From the NCBI RefSeq assembly GCF_000317285.1, contig NZ_AJLN01000100.1:124001-188000 (forward strand): a DNA stretch of 64,000 bases, in the 5' to 3' direction. The notes beneath the pieces are model-generated. The model ran no database searches. It was not told where the DNA came from and saw only the letters and a list, made by a program, of their open reading frames with translations. The position numbers were made by a program, and so were the translations under genes. Source of the stretch: Chlorogloeopsis fritschii PCC 6912 (lineage in GTDB: Bacteria > Cyanobacteriota > Cyanobacteriia > Cyanobacteriales > Nostocaceae). The number at the start of each line of letters is the position of its first letter. Positions within the stretch are counted from its first letter, which is position 1. Below are positions 1 through 8,841 of the stretch, piece by piece.

Positions 1-321
1 CTATAATCCTGCTTTTAAAGCGGTTTTTAGTTGTATAAGGTGGACATCTTCTCAAAGCACAAGATTGATACCTGTTTTACTTGTTTATCCTTGCTTCTCA
101 CTTCTGCTGTATTTTGACAGCTAAAAGTTAAGAGTTTGGCAACTTTGTCAACAAAGAACTCAGAATACAGAAAATTCTATACAACTGGGTGATGAGTAAT
201 ATGACATAAATGGCATCATATTACGCTTATTATTTAGATTTTAAGAAATATAAATAGATATCTTTTTATAAAAAGGTCATTCTGATAAAAAACCGATAAA
301 TATCTCCATAAATAGTTGTTA
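1..321. other. Non-coding start of window
   Basis: No convincing gene is visible. The stretch is AT-rich and leads into the Pho box and the start of the PhoX-type gene. The gene to the left lies outside the window. Confidence 0.5.
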
Positions 322-351
322 TTTAACTGCTTCTTCACCTGAAGTTAACCG
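322..351 (+). promoter_or_regulatory. Pho box (PhoB/SphR-type operator), three units
   Basis: Three 8-base units, TTTAACTG, CTTCACCT and GTTAACCG, are each separated by exactly 3 bases, giving the 11-base period of a Pho box. They match the cyanobacterial consensus (Py)TTAA(Py)(Py)(T/A) at about 7, 7 and 6 of 8 positions. The box ends 51 bases before the GTG start of the PhoX-type phosphatase, so phosphate-starvation activation by a SphR/PhoB response regulator is likely. The match is seen in the sequence; binding is inferred. Confidence 0.7.
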
Positions 352-402
352 TAGATTGATAGGTTCTGGGGGAACAAAGTGAAGTGAATAGGATAAAAGC
401 AC

Positions 403-1812
403 GTGTCTTTCTCGCGACGTAAGTTTTTAACTCTAGCTGGTGTCTCCGCTGCTAGTGTTACAATGGTTTCCCCTCTAGAAGCCTTTTACACCAGAGTTGC
501 TCGTGGCCAAGTTGCAAAGGGAACTGGCTTTGGGTCACTAGAGCCTAAGCTACCTGTGAATGCACCTGAACTCACGAATACTATCTATGGTGACTTAAGC
601 CAAAAACCACTGCTGGAACTTCCCCCTGGCTTTAACTACCGTGCTTTTTCTATTACTGGTCAGATGATGAGCGATGGCTCCCTTGTTCCAGACAGGCATG
701 ATGGTATGGCTGCGTTTCCGGGGCCTCGGAATACGACAATCTTGGTTCGGAACCATGAATCAGGTACCTCTTCCCCATATCCAGTTTCTGGCTCACCAAG
801 ATATTCGGCAGGTGCTCAAGGTGGAACAACCACATTGGTGATTGGGCCTAACCACGAAGTCATTAAGCACTTTGCTTCTCTTGCCGGCACAATTCGTAAC
901 TGTGCAGGCGGGCCAACGCCTTGGGGTAGCTGGATTAGCTGTGAAGAAACTTTCTCTGTCAGTACCAATGTTCTCACAGATGATACCAAGCATGGGTATA
1001 ACTTTGAAGTTGTTGCTGATGCTAACAGTGGTTTAGTAACTCCAGTTCCCCTCAAAGATATGGGACGTTTTAGTCATGAAGCGGTTGCGGTAGACCCCAA
1101 AACGGGCTATGTCTATGAAACTGAAGACCGGGGTGATAGCTGCTTTTATCGATTCGTACCTAAAGTCAATGGTAAGTTGGCTGAAGGTGGTAGTCTCTGG
1201 GCTTTAAAGATTAAGGGTGCAGAGAACTTCGCTTTAAACACAACTAACAACCCAAATCTTGGTGGTCAGTTGGGAAGAGTACAGGTTGGTCAAACTTTCG
1301 ATGTAGAGTGGGTCAAGATCGATCAGCCCGATCCAGAAACTGATACAGTTCGCAAAGAAGCTCAGTCTAAAGGAGCAGCTATTTTCTTCCGGGGTGAGGG
1401 AGCTTGGTATGGTAATGGTCTAATCTACTTCGTTGCCACCCAAGCTGGGCCTCCGGCTGTTGATGCTACTAATGGTAGGGGTAATGGTCAGGTTTGGATT
1501 TACGATCCTGGCAAAGAAAAACTGACATTGTATGTTGAGGCATCATCAAGTGGAGAACTGCTGGATGAGCCAGACAATGTTACAGTTACTCCCTTTGGAG
1601 ACATCTTTTTGTGCGAAGACGGTGGCGGTGTTCAATATGTTGTAGGGGTTAACACAAAGGGTGAACTGTATCAGTTTGCGAAGAATGTTGTCTCTGATGC
1701 TGAATTTGCTGGTGGCTGCTTCTCACCAGACGGTAGAACATTCTTTGTGAATATTTATAATCCTGGTATCACCTGTGCCATCTGGGGGCCTTGGCAACGT
1801 AGCCGCTCCTAG
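403..1812 (+). CDS. phoX: PhoX-type (DUF839) alkaline phosphatase, Tat-exported
   Basis: A 469-residue protein of the PhoX/DUF839 family, periplasmic or extracellular phosphatases that release phosphate from organic esters and use Ca/Fe cofactors. The N-terminus has a Tat signal (SRRKFL at residues 4-9, then a hydrophobic stretch). Family-like motifs include WGSWISCEETF, RFSHEAVAVDP and a C-terminal DEPDNVTVTPFGD segment. Translation starts at GTG, preceded by AGGA about 9 bases upstream. A good Pho box lies just upstream, and a PhoD-type phosphatase follows 143 bases later on the same strand, so the two may be co-transcribed. The family call is firm; the exact substrate is unknown. Confidence 0.85.
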   Translation: MSFSRRKFLTLAGVSAASVTMVSPLEAFYTRVARGQVAKGTGFGSLEPKLPVNAPELTNTIYGDLSQKPLLELPPGFNYRAFSITGQMMSDGSLVPDRHDGMAAFPGPRNTTILVRNHESGTSSPYPVSGSPRYSAGAQGGTTTLVIGPNHEVIKHFASLAGTIRNCAGGPTPWGSWISCEETFSVSTNVLTDDTKHGYNFEVVADANSGLVTPVPLKDMGRFSHEAVAVDPKTGYVYETEDRGDSCFYRFVPKVNGKLAEGGSLWALKIKGAENFALNTTNNPNLGGQLGRVQVGQTFDVEWVKIDQPDPETDTVRKEAQSKGAAIFFRGEGAWYGNGLIYFVATQAGPPAVDATNGRGNGQVWIYDPGKEKLTLYVEASSSGELLDEPDNVTVTPFGDIFLCEDGGGVQYVVGVNTKGELYQFAKNVVSDAEFAGGCFSPDGRTFFVNIYNPGITCAIWGPWQRSRS

Positions 1813-1955
1813 ATGAATAAATTTTCATTGGAAAGCTGGCGAGAATACTAACGGAAGCTCAGAGACAATCTAGACGCTTTCATGCGATCGCGTGAATTCA
1901 TAACCAACAATTAGAGTTCTCGTCATCTAGAACCCTTATTATCTGGAGGAAGAAT

Positions 1956-3527
1956 ATGAAAACTCGGTTGAATAGGCGTTTATTTTTGGCTCTGAGCACG
2001 ATTAGTGCCAGCTTAATTCTGGGATCTAAATGGCTTGAACCAGCTTTTGCAAGATTCTCTTTTGGACAAAGCGATCCAGTTCAGTCAGGAGATGTGACTG
2101 ACACCAGTGCAACAATCTGGGCACGGAATAATGATGAGAAGAATGCTCATCTTGTGGTTAGAATTTCTAAATCGCCTAATTTCCAAGGAGCGGTACAGAT
2201 TATCAGGGGTTCTTTGGTAAGTACAGCGACAGACTACACTGGCAAAGTGAATCTTACAGGATTGCGCCCGAATCAAACCTATTATTACCGAGTATTTTGG
2301 GAGCAAAGCCTGTTTAAAATCCGCCCAGGTGGAACTGGTAGTTTTCGCACTGCGCCTGCTCCAGAACAAGCACGTCCTGTTCGTTTTGTTTGGGGAGCAG
2401 ATTTGGCTGGACAAGGTTGGGGTCGCAATCCTAATTTAGAGATTACTGCCTACGATGGTGATGTGATTCGGGGAGGATACGTCATCTTCGATGTGATGCG
2501 AAAGTTCAAGCCTGACTTTGCTATCTTTGCTGGAGACATTATCTATGCTGATAATGAGATTCCATCTGAAAAAGAAATCCCGGCGGAAGTAGGCGGTGGC
2601 AAGTGGATAAACAATCCAGCAAAGGATTTTAAGGCAGTTAAAATCGAAGAATTTCGGGAGAACTGGAAATATAACTTGGGAGATGACAAGTTCCGACGTT
2701 TTCTAGCAGAAACTCCCATCTATTCTCAGTGGGACGATCATGAAACGGTCAATAACTGGTATCCAGGTGAGATTTTAACAGAAGCACCTTACAACGGATT
2801 GTCTGCTGATGTTCTAGCAGCAACAGCCAAGCAAGCATTATTTGAATATAATCCAATCCGGGGAGATAAGATTTACCGTAGATATCAATACGGTAAGCAT
2901 CTAGATCTGTTTCTACTAGATGAACGATCCTATAGAGGGCCAAATCCTGATAATAGTAATCCAAATGGGCTAGAAATGCTTGGTCAGGAACAGTTTGAGT
3001 GGCTCAAACAAAGTCTAAAAAATTCCCAAGCTACCTGGAAGGTAATTTCATCGCACGATCCACTGTCTATAGTTACAGGAGGAGAAGGCGATCGCGATGC
3101 TTGGGGGCAAGGATTACCAGAAGTGTTAGGTCGTGAAGTCCAACTTAGTCAATTGCTGCAATTTATCAAATCTCAGGATATCAAGAATGTCGTCTTCATT
3201 ACAGCAGACGTACACTATCCGGCAGCAATATTTTATGAGCCAGCACGGGCATTTTTTCAGGACTTCAATCCTTTCTGGGAGTTTGTAATCGGGCCTATCC
3301 ATGCTGGAGCTTTTGGCCCTAACGATCTCGATCCTAGCTTTGGCCCCAAGTATGAATTTCTTCAGGCTCCAGGCACCCAAACACCAAAGCTTCCTCAAAA
3401 TTCACCACCGCCAAATGTTCATTCTTTCGGTTCAGTAGAAGTGAATGCTCAAGGTGAATTGACAGTTTATATTCACGATATCACTGGCAAGGTTTTGTAC
3501 AAGAAGGTATTGAATCCAGAAAGGTAA
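1956..3527 (+). CDS. phoD: PhoD-like phosphodiesterase/alkaline phosphatase
   Basis: A 523-residue PhoD-family metallophosphoesterase. The N-terminus carries a Tat-like signal (NRRLFLALS, hydrophobic core, AFA before the mature protein). A PhoD N-terminal beta domain (GDVTDTSATIWAR) is followed by the catalytic metallophosphatase domain with FAGDIIYAD, YSQWDDHETVNNW and VVFITADVHYPA, the Asp, Asn and His motifs that bind metals. PhoD enzymes hydrolyse phosphodiesters and monoesters outside the cytoplasm. A strong ribosome site (GGAGGA, 6-base spacing) supports the ATG. It is the second phosphatase behind the Pho box at 322-351. It is clearly different in sequence from the other PhoD at 7252-8841. 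Confidence 0.87.
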   Translation: MKTRLNRRLFLALSTISASLILGSKWLEPAFARFSFGQSDPVQSGDVTDTSATIWARNNDEKNAHLVVRISKSPNFQGAVQIIRGSLVSTATDYTGKVNLTGLRPNQTYYYRVFWEQSLFKIRPGGTGSFRTAPAPEQARPVRFVWGADLAGQGWGRNPNLEITAYDGDVIRGGYVIFDVMRKFKPDFAIFAGDIIYADNEIPSEKEIPAEVGGGKWINNPAKDFKAVKIEEFRENWKYNLGDDKFRRFLAETPIYSQWDDHETVNNWYPGEILTEAPYNGLSADVLAATAKQALFEYNPIRGDKIYRRYQYGKHLDLFLLDERSYRGPNPDNSNPNGLEMLGQEQFEWLKQSLKNSQATWKVISSHDPLSIVTGGEGDRDAWGQGLPEVLGREVQLSQLLQFIKSQDIKNVVFITADVHYPAAIFYEPARAFFQDFNPFWEFVIGPIHAGAFGPNDLDPSFGPKYEFLQAPGTQTPKLPQNSPPPNVHSFGSVEVNAQGELTVYIHDITGKVLYKKVLNPER

Positions 3528-3549
3528 GTAAAAGGCAGATAGCAGAGGA

Positions 3550-3591
3550 GCCACTACGCCCTTGGAGGTTCCCTCATTGAGTGCAAGTGGC
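3550..3591. repeat. Intergenic palindromic repeat (GCCACT...AGTGGC type)
   Basis: GCCACT and AGTGGC bound a short element containing GTTCC and a GCAAGTGGC end. A close relative lies at 41819-41868, with the same outer arms. Such elements are common between cyanobacterial genes. Confidence 0.55.
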
Positions 3592-3677
3592 GTGGCAGAT
3601 GGCACAAGGGAAAAGACTGGCAGCTTTACGTTAAATTGTCTCGACTTAACTTGAAAAGAAAAAATCCTCTACCTGCT

Positions 3678-3720
3678 AACTGAGGGGAAGAATAGATTCC
3701 CTCAGTTTTTCTTCTTTTTC
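3678..3720 (+). terminator. Rho-independent terminator after the phosphatase genes
   Basis: AACTGAGGG at 3678-3686 pairs perfectly with CCCTCAGTT at 3699-3707, with a 12-base loop. It is followed by a T/C-rich run (TTTCTTCTTTTTC). It lies about 150 bases after the PhoD stop and probably ends the phoX-phoD transcript. Confidence 0.75.
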
Positions 3721-3839
3721 AACTGCGTATACTAGGGACTAGGAAAAAATCTTTCCCAATCCCCTTAACTTTAGGCGATCGCTGACCTCAAAGAAGCGAT
3801 AAGTGTGTACACTTTCTTCACAACCACTCTTTTCCTTGG

Positions 3840-3886
3840 CGACTGGAAGTCGCAGCTAAACAAACCTAGTCCGCGTAGGCGGACTA
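3840..3886. repeat. Bipartite hairpin repeat, family 2, copy 1
   Basis: Two hairpins sit next to each other: CGACT/AGTCG with loop GGA (3840-3852), and TAGTCCGC/GCGGACTA with loop GTAG (3867-3886). The same arrangement with identical total length (47 bases) recurs at 28430-28476. Confidence 0.75.
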
Positions 3887-4021
3887 TAGAATAAAAAGGA
3901 TAATTTAACCGGATTTGGTATAACATCTTCTTTGATAGCTTTAGGGGAAACAAACTTACTTTACGATCGCTCCTACTGATGTGATGATTTTCGTATAGTC
4001 ATTTCTAAAAAATTCCCAGTT

Positions 4022-4969
4022 ATGACTGTTATCGTCTTTGGCAGCATTAATATAGATTTGGTGGCAACAGTATCTCGCTTACCACTGCCTGGAGAAACAT
4101 TGCTGGGGCGTGATTTTTTTCAAGCACCAGGCGGTAAAGGTGCAAATCAAGCGGTAGCATTAGCGCGGTTGGGAATTCCTACTCAAATGGTGGGACGTAT
4201 TGGTGCAGACAATTTTGGTGCAGAATTGGTTAAAAGTTTGCAGGCATCTGGCGTACAGACTGAAAATGTGTTTGTGGATCAAACAGTTAGTTCTGGTGTC
4301 GCCGCGATCGCTGTTGATGATGCTGGTGAAAATCAAATTATTGTTATACCCGGTGCTAACGGATGCGTTAATCAAGACGATGTTGAACGCTTATCGCGTT
4401 TGCTACCACAAGCTTCAGCCTTACTTTTACAATTTGAAATTCCCATGTCTGCGGTAGTTGCTGCTGCACGAGCGGCAACAGAAGTGGGAGTCAGGGTAAT
4501 TCTCGATCCTGCACCAGCACAGTCTCATGTACCAGATGAACTTTATCAGTTGGTTGACATTATTACTCCCAACGAACTAGAAGCAAGCCAGTTAGTTGGT
4601 TTTTCTGTGACTGGAGCAGAGTCGGCAAAAAAGGCAGCGCTGCAACTGCGGCAAAGGGGAGTAAAGAATGCGATCGTTAAATTAGGCGCACAGGGGGTAG
4701 TTTGTGCCACCTCTAACGAAACTTTCTTTGTGCCTGCATTTCCAGTAGATGCAGTTGACACGGTTGCCGCAGGAGATGCATTCAATGGTGGTTTAGCAGC
4801 TGCACTTTCAGAAGGACTTTCTCTACATCAAGCAGCGATTTGGGGTGCGGCAGCAGGTGCTTTAGCAGCAACCAAACCGGGTGCTCAACCTTCACTTCCA
4901 GATAGAACCACGTTCGATGCGTTTCTGAAAGAAAGGGGAATGATGAGAAGGCTAAAGTGTGAAGGATAA
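4022..4969 (+). CDS. rbsK: Ribokinase (PfkB family)
   Basis: A 315-residue sugar kinase that phosphorylates ribose to ribose 5-phosphate in the cytoplasm. The first PfkB signature is visible near residues 38-50 (GGKGANQAVALARLG), and the second near residues 243-256 (DTVAAGDAFNGGL), with the catalytic Asp in GAGD-like AAGDAF. The N-terminus (VFGSINIDLV) is typical of ribokinases. It lies beside a cytosine deaminase and a nucleoside hydrolase; the hydrolase would release ribose, so a role in nucleoside salvage is a reasonable inference. Other PfkB substrates cannot be fully excluded. Confidence 0.85.
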   Translation: MTVIVFGSINIDLVATVSRLPLPGETLLGRDFFQAPGGKGANQAVALARLGIPTQMVGRIGADNFGAELVKSLQASGVQTENVFVDQTVSSGVAAIAVDDAGENQIIVIPGANGCVNQDDVERLSRLLPQASALLLQFEIPMSAVVAAARAATEVGVRVILDPAPAQSHVPDELYQLVDIITPNELEASQLVGFSVTGAESAKKAALQLRQRGVKNAIVKLGAQGVVCATSNETFFVPAFPVDAVDTVAAGDAFNGGLAAALSEGLSLHQAAIWGAAAGALAATKPGAQPSLPDRTTFDAFLKERGMMRRLKCEG

Positions 4970-5048
4970 AGGATGAAATTTTTATTAATTCAAACTACCT
5001 TCCGGGAAGTCACTTTAACAAACGTCTACAGACTTCATACTTCATACT

Positions 5049-5480
5049 TTATTTACCGATATCCTCGTTCCACAATTCGGGATTCTCCTTAATAAACTTT
5101 GTCATCATTTGTTTACACTCATCCGAGTTTAAATCAATTACTTCTACGCCGTGAGATTCCATAAATTCTTTCGCACCAGAGAAAGTTTCCGATTCTCCAG
5201 CAATAACTTTTTTAATACCAAATTGTACTACTGCCCCTGCACACAAATAGCATGGCATTAAGGTTGAATAGAGTGTTGTTCCTCTGTAGCAGCCGATTCT
5301 ACCAGCATTACGAAGGCAATCTATTTCGGCGTGAGTGACTGGATCGGCGTCTTGTACGCGCTTGTTGTGTCCTCTGCCAATAATTTTGCCATCCTTAACA
5401 AGCACAGAACCAATGGGAATTCCACCTTCTTGTCTGCCTTGTTTGGCTTCGTCTATAGCAGCCTGCATAAATTCGTCCAT
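5049..5480 (-). CDS. Cytosine deaminase, yeast FCY1 type
   Basis: A 143-residue zinc-dependent deaminase of the small CDA fold. Motifs: THAEID (zinc His and catalytic Glu) near residues 69-74 and PCYLCAG (two zinc Cys) near 95-101. The whole protein, including the C-terminal end (FIKENPELWNEDIGK), resembles yeast cytosine deaminase FCY1, whose end reads FIDERPQDWFEDIGE, rather than tRNA adenosine deaminase or guanine deaminase. It should convert cytosine to uracil. A GAGGAG site precedes the ATG. Its start is only 17 bases from the divergent start of the nucleoside hydrolase, which fits a pyrimidine salvage role. Yeast data are from memory. Confidence 0.82.
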   Translation of the reverse strand: MDEFMQAAIDEAKQGRQEGGIPIGSVLVKDGKIIGRGHNKRVQDADPVTHAEIDCLRNAGRIGCYRGTTLYSTLMPCYLCAGAVVQFGIKKVIAGESETFSGAKEFMESHGVEVIDLNSDECKQMMTKFIKENPELWNEDIGK

Positions 5481-5497
5481 TTATTAAATCTCCTCTT

Positions 5498-6421
5498 ATG
5501 TTTAAACAACTTGTGTTAATGGATCATGATGGTGGTGTAGATGATTATCTTGCAACTATGCTGCTGATGACGATGGATCATATCGAACTTCTCGGTGTCA
5601 TCGTCACTCCTGCTGATTGTTATGCACAACCTGCTGTTAGCGCTACACGCAAAATTCTCGATTTGATGGGAGGTTCGCATATCCTCGTTGCCGAAAGTAC
5701 AGTGCGTGGCATTAACCCGTTTCCCCGTCTTTATCGCCGTGATTCTTTTGTCGTGGATCATTTCCCCATTCTCAATCAAAGCGAAATTATTCGCACGCCT
5801 TTGGTTGCAGAACCTGGTCAAGATTTTATGATAAAAGTGTTACGAGAAGCAGCAGAACCAGTAACTTTAATGGCAACCGGGCCATTAACAAACATTGCAT
5901 ATGCACTAGACAAAGCACCAGATATTGAAGCAAAAATTCAAAAAATTGTTTGGATGGGAGGTGCATTGAATGTCCCTGGAAATGTTGAGAAAAATTGGGA
6001 ACCAGGGCAAGATGGTTCGGCAGAATGGAATGCTTATTGGGATGCAATTTCTGTAGCGAGAGTCTGGCAAAGTCAGATAGAGATAATTATGTGTCCTTTG
6101 GATTTAACTAACAATGTCCCTGTGACATCCGAGATAGTCAGAAAAATGGGACGACAACGTCACCATCCAATTTCTGATTTGGCAGGACAATGTTATGCGC
6201 TGGTTATCCCTCAAGATTATTATTTCTGGGATGTATTAGCAACAGCTTATCTTGCTCGTCCAGAAATATATCAATTGCGAGAGTGGGAAACAGAAATTAT
6301 TACTACTGGTTCAAGTCAGGGACGTACAAAAATTGTGTCTGGAGGTCGTAAGATTTTCGCTATGGATAAGGTAGATAAGGAGGCTTTTTATGCTTATATT
6401 TTGCAGCAATGGGCAAGATAG
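5498..6421 (+). CDS. Inosine-uridine preferring nucleoside hydrolase family
   Basis: A 307-residue calcium-dependent N-ribohydrolase that splits nucleosides into base and ribose. The N-terminal Asp cluster is DHDGGVDD (residues 9-16; family usual DxDPGxDD). Further family motifs are MATGPLTNIA, WMGGALNVPGN and WNAYWDA. The C-terminal metal site reads FWDVLA: the Asp is kept but the usual preceding His is Trp, so substrate preference may differ from classic IunH. The start must be the first ATG because the metal motif follows at once. No clear ribosome site is present; the 17-base gap to the divergent deaminase leaves no room for separate promoters. Confidence 0.83.
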   Translation: MFKQLVLMDHDGGVDDYLATMLLMTMDHIELLGVIVTPADCYAQPAVSATRKILDLMGGSHILVAESTVRGINPFPRLYRRDSFVVDHFPILNQSEIIRTPLVAEPGQDFMIKVLREAAEPVTLMATGPLTNIAYALDKAPDIEAKIQKIVWMGGALNVPGNVEKNWEPGQDGSAEWNAYWDAISVARVWQSQIEIIMCPLDLTNNVPVTSEIVRKMGRQRHHPISDLAGQCYALVIPQDYYFWDVLATAYLARPEIYQLREWETEIITTGSSQGRTKIVSGGRKIFAMDKVDKEAFYAYILQQWAR

Positions 6422-6772
6422 ATTCTAGATTAGAGCTTTGAAAAAAACAAGACCCCTGACTTCTCAAAAAGTAAGCGATCGCAACCTTTCAAAGTCTACT
6501 GGATTGGCTCAGAGTGGATAGGTTGGTTATTTTATTTCACATCTTGCTGCAATCCACAAATCCTCGTTACCAGGTTCAACCTGGTAACGAGAACTAGAGC
6601 AAGAGTGCTTGTAGGGCAAAACCATTACTGTAGGGTATGGTGCAAAATATTAGTTATCTTTCCGATTTTTATTGCCTGCCACAACACCAGAAGTTTAAGA
6701 ACTGATAGCACCTAATAGCAATTTGTGATCTACTATTTGCAGTAGCACCGAGTTGATAGAGAGATTGAGAAA
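6422..6772. other. Intergenic stretch with a hairpin repeat
   Basis: No gene is seen. The stretch holds the family-1 hairpin at 6563-6591 and AT-rich sequence before the CoA-binding gene. Confidence 0.5.
6563..6591. repeat. Hairpin repeat, family 1, copy 1
   Basis: CTCGTTACCAGG, loop TTCAA, CCTGGTAACGAG: a perfect 12-base stem. It is followed by AACTAGAGC, as in copy 2 (14581-14609); copy 3 is at 49407-49435. Confidence 0.85.
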
Positions 6773-7192
6773 ATGCCTCTTCTCAAAGGAAATGACAACG
6801 TTATGCGTGACGTGTTAGCACGGGCGAAAGTTATAGCAGTTGTTGGCCATTCTGATAAACCAGAGCGCACCAGTTATCAAATCGCCCAATTTTTAAGGAG
6901 TGTGGGTTATACAGTTTACCCCGTCAATCCTACTGTAAAGGAAATCGATGGTCAACTCAGTTATTCTTCGCTTCAAGAAATTCCAGAAGCAGTAGATATT
7001 GTCAATATATTTCGTCGCTCTGAGTACTTAGGTGAAATAGTTGATGAAGCAATAGCCATCAACGCTAAAACTGTATGGGCACAACTGGGTATCTCAAATC
7101 AACAGGCAGCACAAAAAGCCCTGGATGCCGGACTAAACATCGTTATGGATGCTTGTATTAAAGTTGAGTATCTGCGATTGGGGATTGGTTAA
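6773..7192 (+). CDS. CoA-binding domain protein (YccU-like)
   Basis: A 139-residue single-domain protein with a Rossmann CoA-binding fold, as in YccU and the N-terminal part of succinyl-CoA synthetase alpha. Visible features: the nucleotide loop AVVGHSDKPERTSYQIA near residues 22-39, YPVNPT near 46-51, and the conserved VDIVNIFRR and VWAQLGI segments. Cytosolic; its biochemical role is not established. It stands alone between a repeat-bearing gap and the convergent PhoD gene, so context gives no further clue. Confidence 0.8.
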   Translation: MPLLKGNDNVMRDVLARAKVIAVVGHSDKPERTSYQIAQFLRSVGYTVYPVNPTVKEIDGQLSYSSLQEIPEAVDIVNIFRRSEYLGEIVDEAIAINAKTVWAQLGISNQQAAQKALDAGLNIVMDACIKVEYLRLGIG

Positions 7193-7251
7193 ATTAGGTA
7201 GTACTAGCCAAAGAACGTAGACTATTTCAACTTATAGTTTTTCGCTTCGCA

Positions 7252-8841
7252 CTATGAACTTTGTACACCTGGACGACCATCCTCAACAACAAACGAAGCC
7301 AAAGTATAGACAGAGGCATCTGGACGACTTACAGTTGTGACGATACGTAAGTCCGTCTGCCAGCGTTGGTGATTAAGGTTAACCCGGAAGTAGCCACGGC
7401 GATCGCCATCGAAAAATTTAATGTGTGGATTCTCTGGAATCATTGGGCCGTAGTAAGGGCCATAAACATTCGCATCACCATTGCTTGTAAGTGAGGGAGT
7501 GACGAATTCTGTGGCGACAGTAGGAGAGTTAGGATCTTTGAAGTTCAGTTTTAGATCGTTAACAAACGTAGAGTGCCAATCTCCAGTAATCACAACTGGA
7601 TTAGTTATTTGCCTAGTTGTAATGTGGCTTAAGACGCGATCGCGTGCAAGAGGATATCCATCCCAGGAGTCGTTCCAAAACACCTCCCCTGAACCGATTT
7701 TGTGATCTAGCTCTGCCATCAATATTTGTTGGGCAAGTACGTTCCAACGTGCTTGGGAGCGATCGAGACTGTCAAGCAACCAGCGCTCCTGCTTTTTACC
7801 AAGCATGGTTTTCGATGGATCTAGCGCAGCCGAGCAACGGGGTGTCTCACCATCTCCACAGGGGTGATCGCTGCGGTATTGGCGTGTGTCAAGTACGCTG
7901 AACTCAGCCAAATTACCAAAGGTCAATCGACGGTATAGAAGCATATCTGTTCCCTGTGGTTGGGAAAACTGGCGCAGCGGCATATGTTCGTAGTAAGCCT
8001 GATAGGCGGCTGCACGTCTGTTGAGAAACAACTCTACCGGATCGTTTTTTTCGGATATCTCATTAGTGTAGTCGTTGTCCACTTCATGGTCATCCCAAGT
8101 TACCACAAAGGGGAATAGGGCGTGAGCTTTTTGTAAGTCTGGATCGGTTTTGTATAAGGCGTACCGAAGGCGATACTGTTCGAGTGTCTGCGTTTCTTGA
8201 GAGAACTGCTCTGGTAAAGATACTTTGCGCGCACCACCTGTAGAAGGGATGCCATATTCGTAAATGTAGTCGCCCAGGTGGAAGACCAAATCTAAATCTT
8301 CTTCGGCAAGGCGGCGGTAAGCACTATAGTAACCATCCTCCCACTTTTGGCAGGTAACAAACGCAAAGTTAAGTTGATTAATTGGAGCGCCAATGGCTGG
8401 AGCGGTACGGGTGCGACCAATCGGGCTAACTTCATTGCCTACCTTAAACTGATACCAATACCAACGCTCAGGTTGCAAACCACGTACATCTACATGAACA
8501 GAGTGTGCAAATTCGGGAGTTGCCATTGCCACGCCCCGTTGTACGACTTTTCTCATGTTTTCATCCAAAGCAACTTGCCACCGCACTGGTACTTGCACGT
8601 GTGGCATACCACCGCCATTTAACGGATCTGGAGCCAGCCGCGTCCATAGCACTACACTATTTGGTAAAGGATCGCCAGAAGCAACACCAAGATTGAAGGG
8701 ATCGGCAGAAAATCTCGGTTGTGCAACCACTTTGTGAGTCCAACTAGCGATCGCACTTGCGGCTACTGTTCCAGCACCAATCAGAAAGCGTCGCCGTTGT
8801 GCTTTGGTGGATAACAAGCGCTCGAAATGAAAACGCTCCAT
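7252..8841 (-). CDS. phoD: Alkaline phosphatase D (PhoD), Tat-exported
   Basis: A 529-residue classical PhoD phosphodiesterase/alkaline phosphatase. A twin-arginine signal (QRRRFLIGAG near residues 15-24) ends near VVAQ. The PhoD N-terminal domain (NLGVASGDPLPNSVVLWTRL) is followed by metal-binding motifs HLGDYIYEYG, VTWDDHEVDND and VVITGDWHSTFVND. It acts outside the cytoplasm to free phosphate from organic esters. A possible, weaker Pho box lies upstream at 8914-8943. It is more typical of PhoD than the relative at 1956-3527, so the window has two divergent PhoD enzymes plus a PhoX. Confidence 0.9.
   Translation of the reverse strand: MERFHFERLLSTKAQRRRFLIGAGTVAASAIASWTHKVVAQPRFSADPFNLGVASGDPLPNSVVLWTRLAPDPLNGGGMPHVQVPVRWQVALDENMRKVVQRGVAMATPEFAHSVHVDVRGLQPERWYWYQFKVGNEVSPIGRTRTAPAIGAPINQLNFAFVTCQKWEDGYYSAYRRLAEEDLDLVFHLGDYIYEYGIPSTGGARKVSLPEQFSQETQTLEQYRLRYALYKTDPDLQKAHALFPFVVTWDDHEVDNDYTNEISEKNDPVELFLNRRAAAYQAYYEHMPLRQFSQPQGTDMLLYRRLTFGNLAEFSVLDTRQYRSDHPCGDGETPRCSAALDPSKTMLGKKQERWLLDSLDRSQARWNVLAQQILMAELDHKIGSGEVFWNDSWDGYPLARDRVLSHITTRQITNPVVITGDWHSTFVNDLKLNFKDPNSPTVATEFVTPSLTSNGDANVYGPYYGPMIPENPHIKFFDGDRRGYFRVNLNHQRWQTDLRIVTTVSRPDASVYTLASFVVEDGRPGVQSS

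Noticed and set aside
6575-6591. tRNA T-arm (GGTTCAA)
   Set aside because: The motif is the loop of a repeated hairpin found three times, with no acceptor or anticodon stem around it.
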